A DNA stretch of 64,000 nucleotides from Polydactylus sextarius (taxonomy: Eukaryota; Chordata; Actinopteri; Polynemidae): the NCBI GenBank assembly GCA_016801845.1, contig CM028916.1, positions 18,475,514-18,539,513 on the forward strand, given 5' to 3'. Below the pieces are notes generated by a model, which worked only from the letters and a program-made list of their open reading frames with translations, had not been told where the DNA came from and made no database searches. This document shows, piece after piece, positions 10,146 through 23,700 of this stretch. The translations under genes and the position numbers were made by a program. Within the stretch, counting starts at the first letter, position 1; each line of letters opens with the position of its first letter.

Positions 10146-12644
10146 GTTTCTCCTTCTCTTGTCTCCTCAATTCCCTCTCCTTGATTTCCAGTCTGCAGAG
10201 TAATCCCTCACTGGTCCACAGGTCCAACTGACTGACGGAGGTAAAGAATTATTAAAGAAGCTTGTTCTCTCTTTTCTCTATTAAAAACACACTAATGGGG
10301 CACACATCTACACAGGTTGACATGTTCCTTCATAACAACTCGATCAATCCCATGCACCACCCTGCTGCCAAAACTAGTCTCCAGATAATATACTACTTTT
10401 TACTCCATTTACAATGATCTTTATTAAAAACTACTGCGCGTTGCTGTTTAAAAGTTTCATTTATAGACACAGTATTGATGGACAAATAAAGAAAATGGCT
10501 GGAATCTTTGGGAGTTAATCTGGACTGGATAGGACAACATCTATTGACAAATCATTGAAGTTGGGGACAAAGAACTTTGAATCGGATCCATGAACACAAT
10601 GATCATATTTTATCATATCATATTATTATATTTTTTAAGTGTTGTGTTTACCAGTATTGTAATGTTGTTCAGTGTATATGATATAATAACAATAATAAAT
10701 ACAAATAATAAGAATCTAAAAAAAAAAAACTATATAAAATACATTTATATTACATTTTGTATTTTTTCCACATTCAGATAGATACAAAAGATTAGGGACT
10801 GAGAGCTACAGGTTAAATCAGTGCTGCTTCGTTGTCAATAACCAAAGTATTGAATTTTTCAGTGGAGTTTTCGTGTTCAACCAATATTCACTTGAGGCTC
10901 CTCTGGTCATTTTCAACAAAACCAAACTCATGCATATCAAATAGACTGAAAACTATAATAATAGATAATAATGTGTCTCAGTGTCTGTTTCTGCTTCTAT
11001 TCTTGTTTTTTACTGAGTGCAGGCTTGGGTAGTAATCACACACCTGTGACTTTGAATAGAAACAATATGATCATGATTGCTGTGCATGCAAACATGCAAA
11101 AAAGAAGAAGCTCTATAGAAATTGAGAAGGCTGTAAATATAATATACGTGGACATAAAGGTAGAGTTCTTATATGACATATATTTCATGAATTTACAGAA
11201 GAATTGACAAAGTGTGTGTACCTGAGGTGAAATGGGCCATCACAAAGCTACGCTTTCATCTGCAGGAAACATAAACAAATGCCTTTGTTCTTTCAAAGGA
11301 GAGAGAGAGGGGCGAAAGCCACAACAAACAGGGCAAGTGTGCAGAGTGTGTGTGAAAGTGTGTGTGTGCATGTGCACGTGAAAGGAGGAGAGAGAATAGG
11401 AGAGAGATAGAGAGAGAGATCAAAGCAGGGGGTATGTTTTTGAATCTCTGTGTGGGAGGTGAAGCCTCACCTACCCAGAATGCCTTGTCTCACTCCTTAC
11501 AGCCCACTCAGGTTTTTAAGAGCATCACTTCTCTTTGCAGCGAGCCTGGTACGGTACTGCCTCTTCATCAGTCATCTCCAGCTATTCTCAGACGGTCTAG
11601 AAACGGTGACTCGGTGTGAACTAGCAGTCAATCTCTGATCTGTCGTACATAACCTGCACCTCCCACTCATAGTTCAACATGTGCAAAACCATCAACAATT
11701 CAAAAACTGAAACCGTCTGCAAAACATCAACACAGTCCTGGCTGCATCTTACTGCAGACAACTAGAACAAAGTTGGATCACAGCCCATCCCCCTCCTTTT
11801 CCCAATCTCGTGAGGGTATCGAAGCGTCTCTTTTTAACTCGGCATGAGAAGCTGCAAACAGATGTCTGTCTGTCCACACACAGGGAATGTCGTGGCCTCT
11901 CACACACAGATGAAAAGCTGTGAAAGTCTCTCTGTAGCGCTGCGAGTGTCTTAAGGCAGTGTTTATCTTTGGCAGGCTGAAGAAAACAAAGCCATCGATT
12001 TCTAATCCTAATCCCTTTCTACTGCCTCTCTCCTATTGATCATCTATCCACCCTTAATAAGATGGAGGGATAGAGAAATGGAGGGCTGATGAAGGACAAT
12101 ACTTTTCCTTTTTGTTTCCACTCATCTCTCATTTCAATCTGTCTGTTTCGCTCATGATGCTTTCACTGACTTGGCGTTCTGCTGGAATGGAAAATAAATG
12201 CAGCCCGGTGCTTTTGTAGAGGTTTATCAAACCTGGAGGCTCACAGAGCTGTGAAGGTTCACCCTAAATATTGAAATTGAATGACATGGATGAATGCACT
12301 AAACACACAGAGGCAGATTCATGCATACACAGTGAGGGGGGATCGAGTTTCACTCCAAACACCAGTAATGGTATTTTCTGTCTGTGTGGTGCTTTATCTT
12401 TGAGTTCATGATGCTCTCTGATAATGAATAAAGTTTTCCCTCTTATCTGCTTATACAGAATCTAATAACCATTCCCTCATTCATCCGATCTTCAAACCAA
12501 AATTAATGAAGCTGTAGTAAGTGATTACCTACTGCTGGTGCTGTCACTTCATCGTTGTGTCTCCTCCTGGTGGAGTGAAGTTGTTTTGACGATCATTAGG
12601 GTGATTTTAGAAGTTTAATTAGTGACTATAATTGTCTGAATAAG

Positions 12645-12715
12645 TATCTACCTTCCAGCCCCCTGAGACCTTTGGAGGATAAGGAGTATAGATGGATGGA
12701 TGGATGATGGATTGG
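12645..12715 (+). repeat. 3' tail of a fish SINE-like repeat with (GGAT)n
   Basis: The phrase cagccccctgagaccttt, then ggaggataaggagtataga and ggatggatgg, is a common 3' end of dispersed fish repeats. The opposite orientation of the same phrase appears at about 53280. Confidence 0.5.
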
Positions 12716-15700
12716 GTTCTACAGGTTAAACACATACTAGATATCTAGTGTTGTGTCCTATCTTTGGCTCATATGACATCATCAGAAACTAACCACAGAA
12801 AAAAGGCTGAAATATCAGTTTATTCAGAAGTAACATAATGAGCTTCACCTCCCTAACATGTCTGTGTGTCCGGTTTAAATATGAATATAAGTGAATTAAT
12901 TTCATTAAAATAGAATCTACCGACAGTCTATTCATAATCTTAAGGTTAACTACATCAGAATCCTTAAAGTACCCCGAGGATATAAAGGCCAGGAGAGGTA
13001 ATAGAAAGAACTTCCTTAACTTTATGGATTAAAGGTATACCATGGTGTTGTTCAAATCATTCATCTGTGTTTAAAGCTGCAATAATCAGTGATTTAGATT
13101 GGAATGAAAAGGTTTTCTGTGTAGTAACGAGCCTACAGAGACTTATCACCGCTCTGCAGGTAGTCTGAGCTCTGTGAGGTGATTTAGTGTCACTGAGGTC
13201 TTTGTTTGCAGCTCTCAGCTTTATTAGTTTGGATGACTTAGTTTGCAGCTGTTGAAAGCAGATGTTTTCAACATAAAAGCTCCGATAAACCACTTAACCA
13301 CCACCAAACAGGAGACTAACAAAGTTAGCCACTATGTGAGGACTTACTTTAATGAGGTGGACACAACATGACTTCAAATGAAAAGTTGTTGCTGTTGTGT
13401 TTACAGCTTGTTCTTCTGCCTCCAGTGAGACAAAAAAGACTAATTATTGCCTCGAGATGATTTTATTTCACATAAGCAAAAACATTTTATATAATAGACA
13501 GCTTATTCAAGGATGTTTTGCATTTGTTTAAGTAATTAATGCCACTTCTCTCCTCCAGAAAGACATTGTTTTGCCATCACTGCATTGAACATGTCTTTTC
13601 TACTTGATATCTACTAAATGTATCATCTTCAGCGGTTAATTAGCAGTCTGAGATTCAGTGTCTTGACCAAGGACACCTTGACAGCCCACACCATAGAGCA
13701 CGAGCTGTCTCAGTTTGTCAGTCTGCAGTGTTTCAGATCACATTGTTTACATATGTTTGGACTAGTTTCTTGTCCTAATCGTCTTACAAACTGAGGTAAG
13801 ACAACATCACTGTAAGACTGACTCAGTAAGTGAATTCCTACGTACACACCAATTTTCTTGAGGGACGATGGTTTGACACCCTGTGATTGTCTGCCTGTTG
13901 TGTCTGACACCGTGACCACAGTGTGATTTGAGAGAAGAGAAGAAATGACGGGAATATGTCAACTTACTGTGACCTCTGTAAGCAATACTATTCTCTGGAT
14001 CTACTCAAGCCTGAACCTGCACAGACATAACGTCAAACACTGAACCAGACTGAGGAGCAGAGAAAGGCTTTTGAACACCTGCTGTTGGTGCTAAAGATCT
14101 TGAGGCGATATTTGTGTTTTTCTTTTTCTTTTTTGCTCACACTTGTAGGATTAATGTTAATCGCAATGGTATTCCCCATGGGATCATGGGTAAACAATCA
14201 ATTTAATGTGGGAGGTCCACGGCCACACCCATCCACATTCCTGAGGAGTTACCTCTGAGGGCAACTCACGGAAATCCTGGACTTAAGCTGGGGAGCTGTC
14301 ACAAACAAAAGAAGAGGAGGAATAAGATGATAAAATCGGAGGAGTGCAAACCTTGACGGAGTTCTTGGTGAAATGAAACCAAGTCTTGTTTTACAAAAAC
14401 ATTGCTTTGCTTGCAGAACTTTGTGAAAATTGGATGGTTTTGAATATATAATGCGTGTCACTGCAAAAACGGCACCCTGGGGATGTTTCTCCCTAAGTGT
14501 GCGATAATGGCTGCAGCAGAAGTCATTAATAGCAGGCTAATGTGTGTCAGATGCTACCTGTCCAGCAGCAGCAGGGGAGAGAGCGCCGGGACACGAGTGA
14601 CTGGCCAGCATAATGAGAGGGACATGGCCTGCCAACTTGGGCAGCTGCTTCTCTAGAGGGACTGAGAGCTGTGTTTGTGTGTGTATGTGTGTGTGTGAGT
14701 GCACTGCTTCATCTGCTTCTCTTTCCCATGTATTCCTCAGCATTTATTACAGTAATATGCACATGCAGCCTCACTCACACACACACATGCACGCATGCAC
14801 ATGCTCATGGGGGTTACCGTGGGAATGCCTGTGGCATCGTGTCAGTCACTGAGGTGATGCCTTTAATCCTGAAACAAATCTACACTTTGTGTTGTGTGTC
14901 TTGGGCTGTGTGTGAGTGAGCGTGCCCGTGTATAAAGCCCAATCTCACACCCATTAGATTACGGCTGGCCGCGCAGCAAAGACACCCCACTGCCACTCCC
15001 ACATGGAAGAGCGGGCAGGATTAGCCAGCTCTATTCCCGCCCTTATCTGAGGACAAAAACCCACAATCGCCTCCCACTGAGACACGGAGACAGAGGGATT
15101 CAATTTAATCTGCCCCTTCTCAATATAACAAGAGTGTCTTTTAGGGTTAAAATTACTACTGCTCAGTCTAGCATCAGTCAATGTGGATTCAGTCCTAAAC
15201 TGTGTCCTTTTTATCCCTATGATCGATCCCCTTTGTCACAATTTGGAATACCTACAGGCCTCGCTCGGTGGCAGAGAGTGTCAATGGAAAAGATTTTCCA
15301 TTTGTGACACAACATTGATCTTTATATCATGTTTTTCAATGTAAAAGGGTGCTGGTATATGCTAAGAGAAATGTAAAAGGGGGAGCACATTTCCATTACA
15401 TAATCAATCATTTATTAAAGCCTAGCTTGGCATATCTTCAGTAAAAAATCCTCTGATATACTGCAGGGTGTATGCTTGTATCTGTGTTAACACTTTGAGG
15501 CTATAGACAGCTGTGTGTTGAATTAAATGCTAATATCATCATAACTCTGGGGACCAGTGTCTATTTGTCCGGTTGCTGTGAAGATATTTCAGTCTGAAAC
15601 ACAGTGACAGTCTGACTAACAATATCATCTGTCGTGTTTTACTTTTCCATGGCTAAAACTCACATAGTTAAGTAGAAACAGTCAATATTTAGCTCATCCA

Positions 15701-16150
15701 CTGTTTGTGCAAAGTTATTCTCTGCAGGAAAAGATGTCATTCTGTCACTTTTCAAGTCAGTTTCAGTGTCTGATGCATCATCACAAAAGGCTACCTGCTA
15801 AATGTTGTGGTGTCAGTGTCTCATTATTTGACAGAAGCTGCGTGTTTCATTGCCCTGAGCCGAGCCAACTCTTCCCCTCATGTCTGTCTTCCCCTTTCTG
15901 TCTCTTACTCAGAGGCATCTGCCTCATTAACCACCATCAGCATTTTGTTTGCTTTTTTTGGATGTATTGGGAGTTGATGCAGGGGGTTGGTATGTGAGCG
16001 TGTCAATGTGTGTGTTGTGTGTTCACTCTGTGTGTGTGTGTGTGTGCAGGCAACTCTCATTAGGCTGGAAAAACATTGACATTTTTTGCCAGAATCTAGA
16101 TCATCTCTTCTCTTCCTTTATGTATCAAAGGCTTCCTCCAATCAACTCCC

Positions 16151-16151
<1 letters not shown>

Positions 16152-16191
<40 letters not shown>
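16152..16191 (+). repeat. (GT)n microsatellite
   Basis: Nearly perfect GT run of about 38 bases. Confidence 0.95.
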
Positions 16192-16193
<2 letters not shown>

Positions 16194-17231
16194 CCGTATA
16201 TGTGGTGGAGTAGCAGGAGACAGATGTTTGCTGATTCGACAAGTTTGCGCTGCAAACTCAGCCCAATTTAACCGACAAAAAACATGATGCCACACAGACG
16301 CTCATGGTGACAGCCCACTCTTAATTTTCTCTCCTTTTAATTCAAGCTCTTTTTCTCCCCGCAGTTTTTCTCTCCTACTCTTCTTCTTCCCTCAGTGTCT
16401 GTCTGTCCTCCCTTTTACACACACACACACACACTAACTCAACACCGCGTGTGATTACACCAGCAGCATTTCAGCTGGGTGTTCTTCTGGAGTTGTTTTC
16501 CTTGTTACAGGAACCTCTGACTAAGTCTCAACTTTCACACAGAACACTTTCTTCTGCCAAAATCAGAAATGATAAACATAAAGGGCTCGAGGCTCAACTT
16601 GATACCGTCTAATTACAATACATAGTGTCCATTAAACACATTACAATGCAAATGTTGTGTTCAAACAAGATTAAACCCTACATAAATAGATGGGTTTTGG
16701 CATTTATTGCAATGCAATATGGCAATCATTACAATATCTCCTCGGTGTTTCTATTTTACAATGTACAAACTAGAAAAAAAAAAGACCATAAATAAACAAA
16801 ATGTTTCATGTAGCTAATTTTTAGCTTCAAACAAGAGACATATACACAGACACAAATGGACAAGATACTAATCTAAATGTCTAGTTCAACAAAAATAATA
16901 ATTCATACAGGTAAAAATAAAAATTTAAAAAATGAAATAAAAACACAAGTAAATCACATAGTGTAGGTTGTTAGTATGATCTCCCAGTATGAAACTAGTA
17001 AGAGCTTGTAATGATACATTCTGTCCAGCTCTTCCCACTCTCTCTGGTAACTTTGCATATCCAGAATATTCAACAATAGCTGATGCCTTGGAACAAGGGA
17101 GTTTCCATGTTGTGTGGCTTCACGCTATGCACACAATACACACAAACACCCCCCCCCCCACACACACACACACATGCCCACACATACACACACACACTCA
17201 CGCAGACATACGAGCAAAACACAAAACATAT

Positions 17232-17237
17232 TTTATT
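17232..17237 (-). terminator. epha4l: Candidate poly(A) signal for epha4l
   Basis: AATAAA on the minus strand, about 390 nt after the stop codon. Another copy lies at 16703-16708. Which is used is unknown. Confidence 0.35.
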
Positions 17238-17624
17238 CAAGTCAAGCCCAAAGCAGCGAAAAAAAAAAAAGAAAAAAAAAAGTTGGAAGCCATTCTGCTT
17301 ATGCACAGCCTTACATGTCAGCCTTCACAAAACAGATAATCAAATAATGAAAAACAGAGTTGGCTAAGAGGATGAGTCTTCAGTCTAAGCTCTCAGTAGC
17401 TTAATGCTATCTGTGGCCTCGTCCAGATCAGGTTTTTTTTTTTTTTTTTTTTTAGAAAACTCCACAGGATGGAAGTTCACAAAAGTGCTCCTTTTCTCTC
17501 TTTCTCGTCGCTTCACTTTGTATTTTCACTTTAATCCGCTCCTTGTATTTCCTCTGATGAAAAGTCCCTCTAAAGTGCATGAATGAGGTAAATGAAATTC
17601 TTCTGATAACAGGTTTGTATCCAT

Positions 17625-17742
17625 TCAGACTGGGACCATTGTGTGTTGCATGTGCTGCATTTGAGACAACATTTCCTGCTGCACACCAGCAATTAGTATG
17701 TCCTGGTGTGACGGCGTGATTATTCCAAGTCTGTCCATCTCC
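17625..17742 (-). CDS. epha4l: epha4l exon 19: end of SAM domain, PDZ motif, stop
   Basis: Reads EMDRLGIITPSHQDILIAGV and QQEMLSQMQHMQHTMVPV, then TGA at 17625-17627. The MVPV ending is that of EphA4. Confidence 0.94.
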
Positions 17743-20700
17743 CTGTGGGTGCAGAGACAAAGACACGTGTTTAAACGAACAAAGCTACAACAAGCAGTGT
17801 TTAAAGGACAAGCCTTCTCTAAGTCTTTCTTCTTTTTCATCACCGCTGATTTCATGACAACAACCAAAACCAACATTGCATTCATTTTCATCCATTTTCA
17901 TCTGAAACAATAAAGGTTTTCCCACAGACATCAGGAGCTTTTAGGGGTTCAGTTTCTACTCGGTGACACTTCTGAACCATTGTTCAACTAAGAACCTGAC
18001 CATTAATAATCAACCATGTCTACCAATTAAGCTACGACCATAATGCCATGTTGTCCGTGTGGCCACAGCCTGATATAGTTTAGTCCTTTGTGCTGTAGAC
18101 CACTGTTGTCTTCACGAACTATTCAGACACATCAAAGACGTGGCAACAAAGGAAGGCAACACGAACGAGGAACCACATCCTGAGCATGCTCAGTGAAAAA
18201 AAATGCAGCTGCAAAGTAGTTTCACATGTAACTTTAAGGGTGATATTGAGTTTAGTTAAGGACTGTGTCACCCATTCGCTGGTGTAGTTACTTGATAAGT
18301 TTTAACTGTTTTTCGAATCAATAAAATGCATCAGATTCAATTCATCCACTGATTGGGATGAATTCACAGTTGGTGTTGGTTTTGATTGTTGATTAAAACA
18401 AAACATTTGGCAACATTTGAGTTATCTTTTAAATACAAACACTGAGCTTATACAGAACGGGGATAGTACCATCTTGTTGACCTGTAAAGGAGTCCATGTA
18501 CTCGTTGGATCATCAAAGAGTCTGAAACCTCCTCCTCCACACACCTTTCCTAAGCTGGAAATTTTAGAAATTTTCCGAAGCCCACGATTCGACGAGCACG
18601 CCTACTGACGGCCACGTGTGTGGAGGTGAGAAAAGTGATTTCAGGATTTCTTTTTCCAAGTTCTACGCATAATTACCTCCCATCACTTTGCGCGTGTGTG
18701 AATGAAAACTGACAATAAAGAGAATTTCCTTCGAGCTGAGCCTGTGCTCGATGTGCCTTCTTAAGCACATTTGTACCACTTATTGCATATCACACATCTC
18801 CATGATGTCAGATTTATCACTTTGCTTTCATGTGTGCAAACTAGTTCATTTTTAGCACAGTGAAGCCTTTAGATGTGACAACAAAAAAAAAAAAAAAAAC
18901 ACAATATCTCTTGCTTAGAGGCAGTGCATGTGTTAATGTGATGCTACAAAACGCAGGCAGTGTTATTGTCATTATCAGGACAAGATAAGTGATTTCTTCA
19001 CTACTTAGTCAGATTCTCATGACTGTGAAGGGAAATTCTATTGCAAGTCCCCAGTGTGACTGTTGGGTAGATGTAGAAATGTCATTCTGTTTTTTATGCG
19101 ACAGCTGGTTTTGCTTTAAGAAATGCGATGACTTAAATACCAAAACGACTGTGACTTTAATCCCTTTCCACATGAGGGTACACTTACTGGTGTGTGAGAG
19201 CCAATAGGCTGTCAAGGCTGGTGTATCCCGCCGCTGCCAGAGTGTCTCTGTACCTCTCCAACCCGATGGACTGCAGCCACTCGCACACCGACCACTCAGG
19301 CACACAAACTTCCGGGACGACTGACACACACACTTCCGAACCCACTCCTGACTCCAGCATGGTGGGTGTGGGTCTGGAAATACAGAGTTCATGAATTAAT
19401 GAATGGAATCAGAACTGAGTGAGCACTGGCTATGTGGGAGGGTGGGGTTGAAAACATATTTCTGAACACGTTTTTCTGCGTGTACGTGTACAGACCTCTC
19501 TCCTCCTGTCCGGCGCAGAGTCCCGGGGTTACGGATGAGTTTATCCAACATGTTGAGTATCTGGCTGAAGGTAGGTCTCTCTGCTCGCTCCCTCTCCCAA
19601 CAATCTAACATGAGCTGGTGCAACACCACGGGACAGTCCATGGGAGCAGGCAGGCGGTAGCCCTCTTCTATCGCTTTAATCACCTACAGGACGGACACAA
19701 TTGGAGCTTTTATATTTTCATCGACTGAATGTAAAAGTAAGAGTTTAACACACAAACCGCGACAAAACAAAAAACAAAACCATACTAACTACTAATAGTA
19801 CACTAACATATTTACTGTCACACTGTGCTGTTTTTGCAGATAGCATGAGAATAAATCACTGTGCTTTATGGATTCATACGAGAAACAATCTGCCAGAGGA
19901 CGTCATTCAAACTGCCACTTCAAACACGACTGCCAATTCAACAAACAGAAAGAAAAACCTTTCCCCAAAGATTTATTACTTTCTTGTTGTTTTCTGAGAT
20001 CTTTCCAGAGCAGTCTCACCACCATATGCAATTTATTTTAATTTTTTGCAGCTGTGAGCGGCTCCTCTATTTCCTGTGTGCATTGCATTGTGGGTCTGTT
20101 CTGTATATCAGTAACACACTGGTGAATGTATCTGATATGAAAATGCAACGCACTTGAAAGTTGTTTTTTTTTTTTTTTTTTTTATGTGATTAAATCAAAC
20201 CTGAGGAGCGACATGTAAAAATGAGGTTGACTTGTAGTTAGTTGTGAGTCAGAACCTCAGAGCTCCACTGAGAGTAAATCAGATTCAAAAAGAAGAGCAT
20301 CTCTCCATGTACTCATTTGCTCTGGCAAAAAAAAAAAAATGCAAATAAGATGGATAAAATGTCTCGAGAATGTCTTGTCAGAAAAGTTTGAGAAAGACTG
20401 CACAAGTGTGGCAGATTAAATCAATCATGTTTTCAGTTTCCATATGCCAGACTGGCTCTTTGACCTACTCAAATTTAACAAGCTTTGATAGCTAAGTGAT
20501 TGCAAATTTGCTCTGAAACAGGATTTTTTTTTTGTCTCAGATCTCAGAAACTTCAAAACTAAATTATCCCTAAATTCATAAATGATGTGTTCTTGGCTGA
20601 CAGAAAACACTAAGCAGCACATTTTTGTATTTTTTTTTTTTAACTAAATATTTATCTTCAATGAATTGTCCTATGACTGCTGGGAAAAAAATCTTGGCTT

Positions 20701-23700
20701 TCTGTTCTTTCTGTGGATGGTTTAAAGCAAAAATACAGTTTTTTTTAATTATGGTGCCGAGGTCGAGAACGTCCTATTTCACATGCAGCAGTTTATTCAT
20801 CTGCAGAAGTCTTCTATCATAGTATCTATCACAATGTCCTGAAAATATGCTGTCTGCTTCACTCATTCATCTGTTTAATTGCTTCCATTTAAGTTGCACT
20901 TGTGCTTTATGGATGTAAAAATTGAATTTGACTTTTCTAGAAATTCAGAGCACACAAACTGTATTCATGGAAAAGTAATTGGTGTGTGTGTGTGCGTCCA
21001 GTGCTGGTAACCAAGACATGTCTTTTTCTAAAGAATATTTTGGACCATCTTTTCCTTCAGCCCTGATAACATTTAATCATCAACTTCAGTGTTAATATTT
21101 TACAGACATCTTCACAACAGAGTGGATGGTTGTATAATCACTCATGTGGGGGCGACCACATGAGTAATTATAACGATGAGTTTTAAGCAAAGTCCCACTT
21201 AAAAATCACATATTTGGAAAAGAAAATGAGGAAGAAAGTTATTACTCAAATTGTAAACACTCATTAAATCATTTGCACCTACTTCCTGCTTTCAGCTTTG
21301 AGCGACTATTCTTACTGTATCATTTTAAGATGCAGTCAGATTGATTTAATTAAACAATGATGGAGGTGATCTACTCATTCGATGTAGGTTAGATGCTAAA
21401 AAATGACTCACGTCCTGGTTGTTCATGTCCCAGTAGGGTCTCTCTCCGTATGAAACCACCTCCCACATGACGATACCGTAACTCCACACATCACTGGCTG
21501 TAGTGAACTTCCTGTAGGCTATGGCCTCGGGGGCCGTCCATCTGATGGGAATCTTTCCTCCAGGCGACAGGTAAGTCCCAGGGGACTCCTATAACAGCAT
21601 TGTAAGTTTAACAGGTTCACTGAATAATGGAATTTGTTGATATGATTCATTTATTTCAATCACTGTTGATGCCTGTCTGATGCCAAGCTGTGTATGAGCT
21701 CACATCCAGCTGATTTGATTATTATTCAGAGCACGTCTTACCCTTGTAGTGTAAGCAGCCTCCGGGTCGTCCTCCAGGACTCGACTCAGGCCAAAGTCCG
21801 ACACTTTACACACCAGGTTGCTGTTGACCAGGATGTTCCGAGCTGCCAGGTCCCTGTGAACGTAGCTCATGTCTGACAGGTACTTCATACCCGAGGCGAT
21901 GCCGCGCAGCATGCCGACCAGCTGGATCACCGTGAACTGGCCGTCATGTTTCTGAAATGTTTAAACATGGAAGAGCAGGTTAACATGGGAGATGACATCT
22001 ATCTGTGCAGTCACGAGTGAGTGCATTTTCAGCACACTGAAAAGATGCCACAAAAATTTGGATTTATGTTTGTTTTATAGGAGAAAGACATAATAAATTG
22101 CACATACACGAAGAAAAGCATCCAGGGATCCATTTTCCATGTATTCTGTGATGATCATCAGTGGTTTGCCTGAACACATAGAGAGTAAGTCAATTAAATA
22201 GTAAGTTGAGTTGCAACCTGCACAATGAATTTAAAATTCAAACACTACAACTACTCACATCTCGTGACGACACCCTCCAGCCTGATGATGTTGGGATGGT
22301 CGAACTGTCCCATGATGGAGGCCTCAGACAGGAAGTCCCTCCTCTGTTTGTCAGAGTATCCTGCCTTCAGACTCTTGATGGCCACGTAGATCTCCCTCTT
22401 TCCTTGCACACGCAGCCGACCGCTGCACACCTCCCCAAACTCTCCTACACACATAGAGGCGAACAGCATAGTCAGCGCCAAGTAAGCATGTGTGTGTGTC
22501 GGTGTGTGTACAAGCACGACTGCCAGGCTTACCCATGCCAATAACCCTCTCAATGTGAATGCTGCTAACATCAATCTCCTTGGCAAACTCATGGATGGCC
22601 TGATCGGGGTCTTCATAGGTGAACGGGTCCACGTAGATTTTAACTCCTGCAGCGGAGGAGAGGCGGGACAGGAGAGGGAGGAGAGGGAGGGAGGGATGCA
22701 GAGGAAGGTGAGAAATATGAGTTGTATAACTGCTATACATGTTATGTAAATGTCTTTGGCAGTGTGTGTATAAGATGTGTGCAGGTGGATCAGAGAGGAG
22801 GCAGAAAAGAGAGAGCATCCATCTGTCTCTGTCGTTTTCACAGTGTATGTGTGTGTGTTTTACCTGGATTAAGATGTTTCTCTTCCTCTGAATCCTGTTT
22901 TGTTTTACTGTACTTGCTCCTCCTGATGGCAGATAAGAAATGATAGACGTTTAACACACAGATGTGGAAATCAAGCGAGTGCATCGGAGCGCTCCGCTTC
23001 GCTTTGTGCATGTTTTTGTTTGTGATTTTTTTTTTTTTTTACAGATAAGGGCAAACTTGTCTCATTATTTTTAACTTGATGTGTTTCTTTTTCCACTGAC
23101 ACTTGTGCATTCACAGGGTTTTTCAGGATTTGCCGCAATAGAAAGCAACAACAATGAGAACACAGAGCAACGGGCTGAGGGAAAGACAGAGCGAGCAGAT
23201 GAAAGCATTTAAAGGAGAGAGGGAGGAGGGGCGACACCTCAGGTAGCGCAAGATAAAAGGTGTTTTCCATTAAACAAAGAAACTGTCAAAAACACCTTTG
23301 TGTTGTGCGCGCAGGTGTGTGTGTGTGTGTGTGTGTGTGTGAGTGAGCTCTCCCGCACAAGACTGTGAGTGTTTGAGTGTGTGAGCGTGCTCGCCAGCGG
23401 AAGCTGACACACAAGCTGTGCTGGTGAAGAGACAGTAATGACAAGTCAGGGACAAAGGGATTATCATTGTCTCCACTCTAATCCCCTTTAAAAGCTCCAG
23501 GTAACACACACACACATTATTTAGCCACACAATAGCAGGGGGAACCATGTGTATTGTTTGTGTGCATTGTGGCAGGTTGGTCAAAAGCAGTAGTTAAGAT
23601 GGAGGCGGCGCACAAGTCGATTCATTGATGGGAAACTTCAAGCTGATGCAACAAAAAATCTATATGGGAGAACACCTGTCTATATGATGCTTTTATATAT

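Larger units (their letters stand above)
9161..17000. other. Intergenic DNA between convergent genes
   Basis: About 8 kb between the 3' ends of pip5k1c (plus) and epha4l (minus). Both strands were read and no exon with a protein family match or paired splice sites was seen. It holds microsatellites, a poly-G run at 9869-9886, a repeat tail near 12650-12715, and one moderately GC-rich, low-repeat stretch at 14930-15180. Confidence 0.7.

Noticed and set aside
22251..22841. Single 196-codon frame spanning the Eph kinase exons
   Set aside because: It reads through an intron. The true coding parts are exons 22533-22646 and 22259-22444 with clear splice sites.
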